The notes below the pieces were generated by a model. The model was not told where the DNA came from. It saw only the letters and a program-made list of their open reading frames with translations, and did no database searches. The translations under genes were made by a program, and so were the position numbers. Of a DNA stretch of 29,711 nucleotides, positions 8,985 to 16,626 are shown piece after piece. Source of the DNA: Bacillota bacterium (lineage in GTDB: Bacteria > Bacillota > Clostridia > Acetivibrionales > DSM-1351); assembly GCA_023426005.1 (NCBI GenBank), contig JAFABO010000005.1, positions 1 to 29,711 on the forward strand. Direction: 5' to 3'. Numbering within the stretch: position 1 is the first letter of the stretch; each line of letters opens with the position of its first letter.

Positions 8985-11429
8985 TTACTTTGCTACTATA
9001 TTTACCAGCCTGCCTTTAACAACAATAACCTTTTTGACTTCCTTGCCCTCAAGGAACTGTTGGATTTTTTCGTCTGCCAGCGCGGCAGCTTCGGCTTCGC
9101 TGTTATCAGCATTGGCAGGTATCTCTATTTTGCCCCTGACCGTACCGTTGATCTGCACAGCTACCTCTATGGTATCTTTAACGAGAGCTTTTTCGTCGAA
9201 TACAGGCCATTTCTGATTGAAGATGGAGTATCCATACCCAAGCTGTTCCCACATTTCTTCCGCAAAGTGAGGCGCAAACGGTGCCACCAGTTTTATCAGG
9301 TCGGCTATGGTTTCTTCAAACAGTCTGATATTCTTTGTCTTTACTTCCGCGTCATACCTGTACAGTGCGTTCACCAGCTCCATGCAGCGGGAAATGGCGG
9401 TGTTGAACTGGAACCTGTCGGTATCCTGTGTTGCACCTTTTATGGCATTGTGGCGGACAAAGTTTAATTCCTTGTCGTCTTTGTCAATAGCTGTTCTGGC
9501 CTGGCTGGACTTCTGTTCGGCAAGGCTTTCCACAAGACGTTCAACTCTTGAGGTAAAGCGCGATATGGCCTTTATACCGTCATCGCTCCAGGGGCCGCCG
9601 TCAACATAGTTGAAACCGAAACCAAGATACATTCTAAAGATGTCCGAACCATATTTTCTGACGTAATCATCAGGGGAAATTGTGTTCCCCTTTGATTTGC
9701 TCATCCTGTTTCCGTCAGGCCCCAGGATGGTCCCCTGGTGTACCAGTGAGAGGAAGGGTTCGTCAAAGTTCAGGTGACCAAGATCTCTCAGTGCTTTGGT
9801 TATAAATCTTGCATAGAGCAGATGCATTGCCGCATGCTCGGCTCCGCCCACATATTTGTCAACCGGCAGGAGCTTGTTTATCCATTCGGTATCAAAAGCC
9901 TTTTCACTGTTTTTATTGTCAGCATATCTCAAGTAATAGAAGGAGGAGCAAACAAAGGTATCCAGGGTGTCAGGATCCCTTTCGGCAGGGCCTCCGCACT
10001 TGGGACAGGTTGTGTTCATAAACTCTTCACTCTTCTTGAGAGGTGATTCTCCATCGGGAGCAAACTCAACATCGTAAGGCAGCAATACAGGAAGGTTCTT
10101 CTCAGGGACTGCCACCTCGCCGCAGTGTTCACAATAAACCACAGGTATGGGAGAGCCCCAGTATCTCTGTCTGGAAACCAGCCAGTCTCTGAGTCTGTAA
10201 TTTATCTTCAGAGTGCCTTTATTATCTGTCTCCAGCTTTTTAACAATTGCAAGTTTTCCTTCTCCGGAAGGCATACCGTCAAATTCGGCGCTGTTTACCA
10301 GAACGCCGTATTCACAGTAGGGCAGTTCGTCGTTTGAACCGTCTGGGCTCTTAATAACTCTCTTTATGGGGAGATTATATTTTTTGGCAAATTCATAATC
10401 GCGTTCATCATGTGAAGGAACTGCCATGACGCAGCCGGTACCGTAGCTCGCAAGTACATAATCCGCAATCCACACGGGTACCTGTTCACCTGTTATGGGA
10501 TGAACGGCGTAGGCGCCGGTGAAGACACCTGTTTTTTCCTTGACGGTTGAAAGTCTTTCGATTTCAGTCTGCTTCTTTGTTTCCCTGATGTAATTTTCCA
10601 CTGCTTCCCTGTTGGCGGCAGCAGTGATCTTGTCCACTATGGGATTTTCCGGCGCCAGCACGACATAGGTCACACCGTAAAGCGTATCCGCCCTTGTTGT
10701 GAACACCTTGAAATCTATATCCTGGACAGCCACCTTGAAGCATATCTCGGCTCCCTCGGAACGTCCGATCCAGTTGGTCTGTATTTTCTTTGTCTTCTCG
10801 GGCCAGTCTATGGTATCCAGTTTGTCCAGCAGTTCCTGGGCATAGGCGGTTATTTTGAAGAACCACTGTGTCAGATCCCTTTTGGTTACTTCGGTGTCGC
10901 ATCTTTCACAGGCGCCGTCGACAACCTGCTCGTTGGCAAGAACTGTATTACATTTTGGGCACCAGTTTACAGGAGCATTTTTTCTGTAGGCCAGACCTGA
11001 CTTGTAAAGCTGCAGGAACAGCCACTGTGTCCATTTATAGTAGTCAGGCATACAGGTCTTAATCTCATAATTCCAGTCAAAGGTAGCTCCCATTTCTTTG
11101 AGCTGGCCCTCCATGGTTTCTATGTTTTTGAGTGTGGAATCCTGCGGGTGTATACCTGTTTTAATTGCATAGTTTTCTGCCGGCAGGCCGAAAGCATCAA
11201 AGCCCATGGGATGGAATACTTCATAGCCCTGCATTCTCTTCATCCTGGCCCAGGAATCGGTCAGGCCGTAGTTATACCAGTGCCCTACGTGCAAATTGGA
11301 ACCTGAAGGATATGAAAACATTTCAAGACAGTAGAGCTTTTTGTCTATGTTTTCGGGATTGAATTTGTAAATATCGGTATCTGCCCACTTCTTCTGCCAC
11401 TTTTTATCTATTTCTGCTGAGTATGGCAT
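8985..11429 (-). CDS. leuS: Leucyl-tRNA synthetase
   Basis: Class I aminoacyl-tRNA synthetase that charges tRNA-Leu in the cytosol. It has 814 residues, normal for bacterial LeuRS. The HIGH-type motif is HVGH in YPSGSNLHVGHWYNYG. The zinc-binding Cys pairs CPKC and CERC lie near residues 160-180. The CP1 editing domain contains the conserved threonine-rich and GTG/Asp segments (FTTRADTLYG, YGTGCVMAVPSHDERD). The catalytic lysine loop is NRMSKSKGNTISPDDYV. The C-terminus has the anticodon-binding and C-terminal domains ending VVKGRLVNIVAK. It is preceded by a T-box leader and followed by a strong terminator, so it is probably monocistronic. Confidence 0.98.
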   Translation of the reverse strand: MPYSAEIDKKWQKKWADTDIYKFNPENIDKKLYCLEMFSYPSGSNLHVGHWYNYGLTDSWARMKRMQGYEVFHPMGFDAFGLPAENYAIKTGIHPQDSTLKNIETMEGQLKEMGATFDWNYEIKTCMPDYYKWTQWLFLQLYKSGLAYRKNAPVNWCPKCNTVLANEQVVDGACERCDTEVTKRDLTQWFFKITAYAQELLDKLDTIDWPEKTKKIQTNWIGRSEGAEICFKVAVQDIDFKVFTTRADTLYGVTYVVLAPENPIVDKITAAANREAVENYIRETKKQTEIERLSTVKEKTGVFTGAYAVHPITGEQVPVWIADYVLASYGTGCVMAVPSHDERDYEFAKKYNLPIKRVIKSPDGSNDELPYCEYGVLVNSAEFDGMPSGEGKLAIVKKLETDNKGTLKINYRLRDWLVSRQRYWGSPIPVVYCEHCGEVAVPEKNLPVLLPYDVEFAPDGESPLKKSEEFMNTTCPKCGGPAERDPDTLDTFVCSSFYYLRYADNKNSEKAFDTEWINKLLPVDKYVGGAEHAAMHLLYARFITKALRDLGHLNFDEPFLSLVHQGTILGPDGNRMSKSKGNTISPDDYVRKYGSDIFRMYLGFGFNYVDGGPWSDDGIKAISRFTSRVERLVESLAEQKSSQARTAIDKDDKELNFVRHNAIKGATQDTDRFQFNTAISRCMELVNALYRYDAEVKTKNIRLFEETIADLIKLVAPFAPHFAEEMWEQLGYGYSIFNQKWPVFDEKALVKDTIEVAVQINGTVRGKIEIPANADNSEAEAAALADEKIQQFLEGKEVKKVIVVKGRLVNIVAK

Positions 11430-11479
11430 TTAATCAACTCCTTTAAAATAATTGTAGCCTTAAATGATAGAATTTATAA

Positions 11480-11760
11480 AACCCGTCTCTTAAAAAGAGA
11501 CGGGTTGATCCGCGGTACCACTCTTGTTAGCTTTGAGTTCCGGTATATCAGCCGGTATTTGTACCAAACCGGGGATATTGTCCTTGCTCAAAAGCTCACT
11601 TGATATCTTGTAACGTAGATATACGGCTGTTATTAGCAGCGGCTCCGCGGCGAGTTCAAAGTATGCAGCCCGCCGCACTTCCACCATCGCATATGCGTTG
11701 TGCGGCTCTCTGTAGGTTCATTGTCTTTTACTATTCCGCTTCATAACCTGTATTTATAAC
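11480..11760 (-). promoter_or_regulatory. T-box leader of leuS (tRNA-Leu-sensing)
   Basis: The T-box core AAGAGTGGTACCGCGGATC is at 11507-11525 (minus strand). It is followed by a terminator stem AACCCGTCTCT/AGAGACGGGTT at 11480-11506 with a short U-rich tail. Upstream is a long structured stem I region with the GGTGGAA-type terminal loop. The probable specifier is CTC (11652-11654, within TTTGAACTCGCC), a leucine codon, matching the downstream leuS. Uncharged tRNA-Leu(GAG) would stabilise the antiterminator and allow leuS transcription. Confidence 0.93.
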
Positions 11761-11776
11761 TTATAAAATCTTTATT

Positions 11777-11805
11777 AGAGTATCATATTTGAGGAATTTT
11801 TTCAA
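11777..11805 (-). promoter_or_regulatory. Probable sigma-A promoter of the leuS T-box transcript
   Basis: On the minus strand, -35 TTGAAA (11800-11805), a 17-nt spacer and -10 TACTCT (11777-11782) lie directly upstream of the T-box leader. The spacing is ideal; the -10 is a 4/6 match. Confidence 0.6.
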
Positions 11806-11828
11806 CTGCCTTTATTCAGGTTGTTTTC

Positions 11829-12170
11829 TCACGCTTTTGCAAAGAAAATAACCCCTGTCAGAATGAAAACCGTACCTATTATTTTATAGGGTGTGATTGT
11901 TTCATGAAAGATATAGTATCCGGCGAAGAGGCTGAAAGCATAGGTTGTACTTGTAAAAGCATAGGCTGTTGAAAGTGGTATTTTTGACAATATATAAAGC
12001 CAGAGTGCCGTTGACAGGCCGTATGCCATAATCCCTGAAATAATATAGGGATTTGCCAGCAGCTTGTAGCTGTAGCCGGAAGTCTTCATAACGGCCATCT
12101 TCCATAAAATCTGTCCGGAGATGGTTATTGTAGAGTTCAAAATTGTCAGCACTATATATTTAACAGGCAT
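11829..12170 (-). CDS. Small EamA/DMT-type membrane transporter (EmrE/ArnE-like half-size)
   Basis: A 113-residue, four-helix membrane protein of the drug/metabolite transporter superfamily. Features include a Gly/Ala-rich second segment, STAYAFTSTTYAF in the middle, and a final helix IIGTVFILTGVIFFAKA, typical of the C-terminal half of EamA proteins and of ArnE/SMR-size members that work as dimers. I choose the ATG at 12170 because GAGGAAG lies 6 nt upstream. The longer in-frame start at 12233 lies inside the upstream terminator. It follows rfbA-rfbB on the same strand; small members of this kind in glycan loci can flip lipid-linked sugars, so a role in exporting the sugar made by this cluster is plausible but inferred. 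Confidence 0.75.
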   Translation of the reverse strand: MPVKYIVLTILNSTITISGQILWKMAVMKTSGYSYKLLANPYIISGIMAYGLSTALWLYILSKIPLSTAYAFTSTTYAFSLFAGYYIFHETITPYKIIGTVFILTGVIFFAKA

Positions 12171-12221
12171 ATTTGCTTCCTCAATTGATTTATTGATACA
12201 GACTACTAATATGCCCAAAAA

Positions 12222-12260
12222 CAAAAAAAACATAATTCAGCCGCAGCTTAATGAATTATG
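12222..12260 (-). terminator. Rho-independent terminator after rfbB
   Basis: On the minus strand, CATAATTCA and TGAATTATG form a perfect 9-bp stem (12231-12239 / 12252-12260) with a small inner AGC/GCT pairing. It is followed immediately by eight T residues and a further T-rich run (plus-strand A-run 12222-12230). It lies about 65 nt beyond the rfbB stop and upstream of the small transporter, which would therefore depend on read-through or its own promoter. Confidence 0.8.
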
Positions 12261-12325
12261 TATGGGAGCAATACAAAGATGAGATATAATTCATGTTTGC
12301 AATACTCCCATGAAGGAGAAAATAT

Positions 12326-13309
12326 CTAAGCTTCCAGCCAGAACTGGTTTTTCTTATACCATAAGACTGTTTCAAGAATACCTTCCTTCAGTTTGTAGCT
12401 GCAGGAGAAGCCAAGCTCATTTTTTGACCTGGTGCTGTCCAACGCATAGCGGTTATCATGTCCTAACCTGTCACTTACATATATAAAGGAGTCCTGCGGT
12501 TTGCCGAGAATGGCAAGAATCATCCGTGCCATTTCGATATTGGTGACCTCTTCACCGCTGCCAATATTGTAAATTTCTCCGGTTTTGCCGGAAAACAAAG
12601 CTTTGACAATTGCTTCGGAATGGTCGTTTACGTGTATCCATTCCCTTATATTGGCGCCGTTTCCGTATATGGGTATGGGCTCATTTTTAAGGGCCTTTGA
12701 AATACATGTGGGGATAAACTTCTCCCTGTATTGGTTGGGGCCGTAATTATTGCAGCAGCGTGTTATGATAACCGGCAATCCATAGGTTCTGAAAAAAGAC
12801 CGCACCAGCAAATCGGCACCTGCTTTAGAAGCTGAATATGGGCTGTTGGGCAGCAAATCCGAATTTTCTGTGAAAAGTCCGGCAGTGCTCTCAAGGCTGC
12901 CATAAACTTCATCGGTGGAAATCTGAAGCAGCCGCTTTTGGGCATACTTGTCTCGGCTCCAGAAATTGTGGGCACATTCCAGTATATTCAATGTCCCGAT
13001 TAAGTTTGTCTGGCCGAAAATTAGCGGATCACTGATACTTCTGTCAACATGGGATTCAGCCGCAAAATTCACGATATAGTCCGGATCATATTCGCGCAAT
13101 GTTTTATTAAATTGTATACTATCACATATGTCACCTTTAACAAAGTGATAATTCGGCAGCTCCGCTACTTCCTTCAAATTTTCCGGATTTCCTGCATAAG
13201 TGAGTTTGTCGTAATTTACAACAATAAAATCCCTGTATGAGTTCATAAAATACTTTATGAAGTTGCTACCGATAAAACCTGCTCCGCCTGTAACCAGTAA
13301 AACTTTCAT
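12326..13309 (-). CDS. rfbB: dTDP-glucose 4,6-dehydratase
   Basis: Converts dTDP-glucose to dTDP-4-keto-6-deoxyglucose with bound NAD, an extended-SDR enzyme of the cytosol. It has 327 residues, the usual size. The Rossmann signature TGGAGFIGSNF is at residues 7-17, the catalytic TDE triad lies in QISTDEVYGSL, and the YxxxK pair is in YSASKAGAD; the family segment CCNNYGPNQYREKFIP is present. It lies 35 nt after rfbA with a strong AAGGAGGTGG ribosome binding site. No rfbC or rfbD is present, so the product is unlikely to go to rhamnose here; the nearby aminotransferase suggests an amino-sugar fate. Confidence 0.96.
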   Translation of the reverse strand: MKVLLVTGGAGFIGSNFIKYFMNSYRDFIVVNYDKLTYAGNPENLKEVAELPNYHFVKGDICDSIQFNKTLREYDPDYIVNFAAESHVDRSISDPLIFGQTNLIGTLNILECAHNFWSRDKYAQKRLLQISTDEVYGSLESTAGLFTENSDLLPNSPYSASKAGADLLVRSFFRTYGLPVIITRCCNNYGPNQYREKFIPTCISKALKNEPIPIYGNGANIREWIHVNDHSEAIVKALFSGKTGEIYNIGSGEEVTNIEMARMILAILGKPQDSFIYVSDRLGHDNRYALDSTRSKNELGFSCSYKLKEGILETVLWYKKNQFWLEA

Positions 13310-13344
13310 AATAAAACCACCTCCTTGATTTTTGTATATTGATT

Positions 13345-14406
13345 CTATAGATACAGTTCACTGCAGTCACCTAAAAGAAATGAGTTGGAGTAGGGTCTTT
13401 TACCGGCCGACTTGATGGATACATTTCTCCCGATCAGGCTGCCGCTGATCCTTTTATCAATACCCTCCAGTCTGGCATTCTCCAGTATTATACAATTATC
13501 GACCTCACAGTTATTAATAACAACTCCCTTTCCTATTGAAGAATAAGGTCCCACGTAACTGTCGTTGATAACTGCATCCTCATCGATTGCAGCAGGACCC
13601 GCGATGATGCTGTTTTTAATACTGGCACTTTTACTGATAGATAGTTTTCCCATATAAACCGCATTATCTTTCGATAAAACCTGATTATACGTATCAATTT
13701 CATCGAGAATCATCCGGTTGGCATCCAGAATATCCTGCAATTTTCCGGTATCCTTCCACCATCCCCTCAGGATCTCAAAAGTGACATTTCCTCCAGTAGA
13801 CAGCAGTTCCTGGATGGCATCGGTAATTTCCAGCTCACCTCTTGACGAAGGAGAGGTATTGTCAATTGCTTTAAAAATATTTCTATTAAATATATACACT
13901 CCGGTTATTATTAAGTCACTGATGAAGTCTTTAGGTTTTTCAACCAGTTTAATGATATGATTTTTCTCTACTACGGCAACTCCATAATGTGACGGATCTT
14001 CTACCCGGTAAAGCATAATGGTGGAATCGGCCGTATTGGTACGAAAGTTCTTAATTAAAGAGTCCAGAGAGACATTAAATGCATTGTCTCCCAGAAGCAT
14101 TATAAAATCTTCATCCCCAATGAAATCCCGGGCAGTTTTAACTGCGTGGGCGAGACCCAAGGGCAAAGGCTGATGAATATAGCTGATATCGGCATTCCAC
14201 CTGTCACCGCTGCCAACTGTCCTCATAACTTCTTCACTTGTGTCTCCAACGATTATACCAATTTTATTTATACCTGCTTTGACCACCTTTTCAATTATAT
14301 GAAATAGTATGGGTTTATTGGCCAGAGGCAGCAGTTGCTTGGCATTCGTAAAGGTCAATGGCCTTAAACGGGTTCCGGTACCGCCGCTTAATATTAATGC
14401 TTTCAC
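13345..14406 (-). CDS. rfbA: Glucose-1-phosphate thymidylyltransferase, long (StrD-like) form
   Basis: Makes dTDP-glucose from glucose-1-phosphate and dTTP. The nucleotidyltransferase signature LSGGTGTRLRPLTFTNAKQL is at the N-terminus with MLLGDNAF for the metal/nucleotide site and VVEKNHIIKLVEKP in the sugar region. At 353 residues it is longer than the ~290-residue RmlA because the C-terminal ~110 residues form a left-handed beta-helix of repeated Ile/Val/Gly hexapeptides (SKSASIKNSIIAGPAAIDED). This is the long family found in antibiotic and archaeal/Gram-positive sugar loci. It is first gene of the minus-strand rfbA-rfbB operon and starts at an ATG preceded by AAGGAGTG. Confidence 0.93.
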   Translation of the reverse strand: MKALILSGGTGTRLRPLTFTNAKQLLPLANKPILFHIIEKVVKAGINKIGIIVGDTSEEVMRTVGSGDRWNADISYIHQPLPLGLAHAVKTARDFIGDEDFIMLLGDNAFNVSLDSLIKNFRTNTADSTIMLYRVEDPSHYGVAVVEKNHIIKLVEKPKDFISDLIITGVYIFNRNIFKAIDNTSPSSRGELEITDAIQELLSTGGNVTFEILRGWWKDTGKLQDILDANRMILDEIDTYNQVLSKDNAVYMGKLSISKSASIKNSIIAGPAAIDEDAVINDSYVGPYSSIGKGVVINNCEVDNCIILENARLEGIDKRISGSLIGRNVSIKSAGKRPYSNSFLLGDCSELYL

Positions 14407-14423
14407 AGTATCACTCCTTGGTT

Positions 14424-14452
14424 TTTATATTTACATAATATTTACGCGGCAA
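14424..14452 (-). promoter_or_regulatory. Probable rfbA promoter
   Basis: On the minus strand, -35 TTGCCG (14447-14452), a 17-nt spacer and -10 TATAAA (14424-14429). The spacer contains the left arm of the shared inverted repeat described at 14428-14515. The start codon of rfbA is close, so the leader is very short. Confidence 0.5.
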
Positions 14453-14515
14453 TTAATATGTGCTAAGAACTATCCATAGGTAACATATTTTAGCTTGAAA
14501 CATATTATGTAAATA
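14428..14515. repeat. Perfect 14-bp inverted repeat in the divergent rfbA / glycosyltransferase promoter region
   Basis: TATTTACATAATAT at 14428-14441 and its exact reverse complement at 14502-14515 are separated by 60 bp. Each arm sits within the -35/-10 spacer of the promoter facing away from the centre. It is a candidate operator pair or looping site co-ordinating both halves of the sugar cluster. Confidence 0.65.
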
Positions 14516-14523
14516 AGTTTATT
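14495..14523 (+). promoter_or_regulatory. Probable promoter of the glycosyltransferase/aminosugar operon
   Basis: -35 TTGAAA (14495-14500), a 17-nt spacer and a weak -10 TTTATT (14518-14523). The right arm of the shared inverted repeat fills the spacer. The weak -10 would fit activator dependence, but this is inference. Confidence 0.45.
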
Positions 14524-14549
14524 AACTAAAAGAGAAAGGGATAATTATT

Positions 14550-15449
14550 ATGATACCTCCTGCTATAAGTTATGTTACCTTTAACCGCCTAGGGTTAACG
14601 GTAAGGAATCTGGCTTCAATATTTGAATCAACAGATGATTTTGAAATGCACATAGTAGATAACGGCTCAATTGACGGCACCTGGGAGTACATCCAGGGTC
14701 TGAAGGATAAAAGAATAAAATCGAAAACAAATGTCGGGGTAAACGCAGGGCAGGTTTACGGAATAAATCTGAATCTCATGAGAAGAAAATCTGAGCAATA
14801 TTTCATTACAATAGACAATGACGTATATATCGAAACAAAAGACTGGATTTCAAAATTTATGAAGGTATTTAATACATTTCCGGAAGTGGGACTTCTGGGC
14901 GTTGCCAAAGGGGAGCCGTATCCGGTATTTTATCCTCCGGTCATACTGAAGTCAAGGGCTGGAGTATCATACCTTGAACTGATGCATTCTGTTCCGGAAC
15001 TGGAAGGTGATTTTGTCCCCGGATGTTGTCAATGCCTGAGACCGGAGCTCATTGAGCAATTGGGCTATTGGAGCGAGGAAAATTATGCCGGAGAAGCCGA
15101 AATTTCTCTGAGAGTGAACAACTATTCATCCTATCAGGCAGGCTTTGTTCCCGAGATAAGCATAAAAATGCCCCAGACGCTGGATTGCAGCCAATGTCAG
15201 AATAATAGCCGCTGCATTCTGAATAAGCCCAGTGAGACATGTTTTTCAATTTATAAGAAGAGATATCTAAATGATGTATTTAAAAATAAATTCAAGTGGA
15301 AATTCGAAGAGACAATAAATGATATGCGGAACGGCAAACGGCCGGTCTATTGTGCATCCTCCCTTGATGCTGCTTCGGTTGAAGAGCATGCATTCATATT
15401 GGAGTGGGCTCTGGATAACTTCAAATTTTATATCGACAATACAAAATGA
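14550..15449 (+). CDS. GT-A (family 2-like) glycosyltransferase with C-terminal CX2CX5CX8C motif
   Basis: Predicted cytosolic glycosyltransferase of 299 residues. The N-terminal fold is GT2-like (AISYVTFNRLGLTVRNL, HIVDNGSIDGT), with a metal/nucleotide-sugar DND motif at residues 89-91 (ITIDNDVYIE). The C-terminal part carries Cys213, Cys216, Cys222 and Cys231 in a CX2CX5CX8C arrangement, followed by RPVYCASSLD. This arrangement is conserved at identical spacing in the paralogue at 17324 and suggests a bound zinc or iron-sulfur cluster. The start is ATG with AAAGGGA 9 nt upstream. It is first in a plus-strand operon with the aminotransferase, acyltransferase and paralogue; the donor is probably the dTDP-amino sugar made by neighbours. 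Exact specificity cannot be read. Confidence 0.8.
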   Translation: MIPPAISYVTFNRLGLTVRNLASIFESTDDFEMHIVDNGSIDGTWEYIQGLKDKRIKSKTNVGVNAGQVYGINLNLMRRKSEQYFITIDNDVYIETKDWISKFMKVFNTFPEVGLLGVAKGEPYPVFYPPVILKSRAGVSYLELMHSVPELEGDFVPGCCQCLRPELIEQLGYWSEENYAGEAEISLRVNNYSSYQAGFVPEISIKMPQTLDCSQCQNNSRCILNKPSETCFSIYKKRYLNDVFKNKFKWKFEETINDMRNGKRPVYCASSLDAASVEEHAFILEWALDNFKFYIDNTK

Positions 15450-15498
15450 CGGATCATATGCCAAATTACTGAGAACTCAAGGTGGTGTAGAAATAGCT

Positions 15499-16626
15499 AT
15501 GTTAGAAGCATTTAAAGAGCCCATTTTTATTACAAGGCCCTTACTTCCGGAAATTGAAGAGCTTTCGGCAATGCTGGAAGCCATATGGGCCAGTAATCAG
15601 CTGAGCAACAACGGCACTATGGTAAAGCAGCTTGAGAGGGAGCTTGGCGGTTATCTTGGTTCGGAGCAGCTTTCGGTTTTCTCAAACGGAACTGTTGCGC
15701 TGCAAATAGCCTGCAGAGCATTAAGACTGTCGGGAGAAGTAATAACCACTCCCTTTACGTTTGCAGCCACAGTCCATTCACTGGTGTGGAGCAATATAAA
15801 ACCTGTTTTTTGCGACATTGAAGAAGATACGTTCAATATAAATCCTGACTGCATCGAAGCCTTGATTACACAGGATACGACGGCAATTTTACCGGTGCAT
15901 GTTTTTGGGAGGCCCTGCAATGTTGAAAAAATTCAAGGCATTGCCGATAAATACGGCCTGAAGGTGCTGTATGACGCAGCCCATACTTTTGGAGTAAAAA
16001 TTAATGGAAAGCCCGTTTCAGCTTTTGGTGATGTGTCCATGTTCAGCTTTCATGCCACTAAAGTATATCATACCATTGAGGGAGGTGCGTTAACCTTTAA
16101 TACTCCATATTTAAAAGAGCGTGCCGATTTGCTGAGAAACTTCGGAATATTGGATACCGGCACGGTTATGGAACCTGGGACCAATGGCAAGCTAAATGAG
16201 GTTCAGGCTGCGGTCGGAATCCTGTTACTCAAAAAGGTTGAGGCTGAAATAGAAGGGAGAAAAAAGGTCACGGAATTATACAGGAAATATCTTGAGGATA
16301 TCCCCGGTATCACTGTGAGCGGCGACGCAGAAGGTGTAACACACAATTACCCATACTTCGTTATCAGAATTGATAAGGATAAATACGGTTTGTCCTGTGA
16401 TGAAGTTTTTTTGAAATTAAAAGAGTATAATGTTATTTCACGCAGATACTTCTATCCGCTTTGCAGTAATTTTCAATGCTACAGGGATATCCCTTCTGCG
16501 GCCCCATCAAGGCTTCCCATAGCCAACAAGGTTGCCGATTCGGTGCTTTCCCTTCCACTGCACGGAAGATTGCCTGCTGAACATGTGAAAAAAATCTGCG
16601 ATATTATCAAAGGTATAAAACCATGA
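15499..16626 (+). CDS. DegT/DnrJ/EryC1/StrS aminotransferase, VioA-like
   Basis: PLP-dependent sugar aminotransferase of 375 residues. The N-terminal ITRPLLP and NNGTMVKQLE segments, the VITTPFTFAATVHS core, the YDAAHTFGV cofactor region and the PLP lysine in FHATKVYHT (Lys188) are diagnostic. Overall it resembles VioA-type enzymes that convert dTDP-4-keto-6-deoxyglucose to dTDP-4-amino-4,6-dideoxyglucose (dTDP-Qui4N), which suits rfbA-rfbB next door. Other DegT members acting at C3 are possible. I place the start at ATG 15499 (MLEAFKEP); a frame open from 15319 would overlap the preceding gene. Its TGA overlaps the next gene's ATG (ATGA), implying translational coupling to the acyltransferase. 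Confidence 0.85.
   Translation: MLEAFKEPIFITRPLLPEIEELSAMLEAIWASNQLSNNGTMVKQLERELGGYLGSEQLSVFSNGTVALQIACRALRLSGEVITTPFTFAATVHSLVWSNIKPVFCDIEEDTFNINPDCIEALITQDTTAILPVHVFGRPCNVEKIQGIADKYGLKVLYDAAHTFGVKINGKPVSAFGDVSMFSFHATKVYHTIEGGALTFNTPYLKERADLLRNFGILDTGTVMEPGTNGKLNEVQAAVGILLLKKVEAEIEGRKKVTELYRKYLEDIPGITVSGDAEGVTHNYPYFVIRIDKDKYGLSCDEVFLKLKEYNVISRRYFYPLCSNFQCYRDIPSAAPSRLPIANKVADSVLSLPLHGRLPAEHVKKICDIIKGIKP

Noticed and set aside
12171..12233. Longer N-terminus for the small EamA transporter
   Set aside because: The upstream start is in a rho-independent terminator and lacks a ribosome binding site; ATG 12170 has GAGGAAG.
12262..12325. Possible second terminator from ATGGGAG...CTCCCAT
   Set aside because: Only seven outer pairs match, the interior does not pair (it repeats GTATTGC in direct orientation on the minus strand) and there is no T-run.
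12326..14406. rfbA-rfbB as part of a rhamnose operon
   Set aside because: No rfbC (3,5-epimerase) or rfbD (reductase) is in the window, while a VioA-like aminotransferase and an acyltransferase are adjacent.
15319..15498. Extended aminotransferase start overlapping the glycosyltransferase
   Set aside because: The 60 extra residues have no resemblance to the family, and MLEAFKEPIFITRPLLP fits the normal N-terminus.
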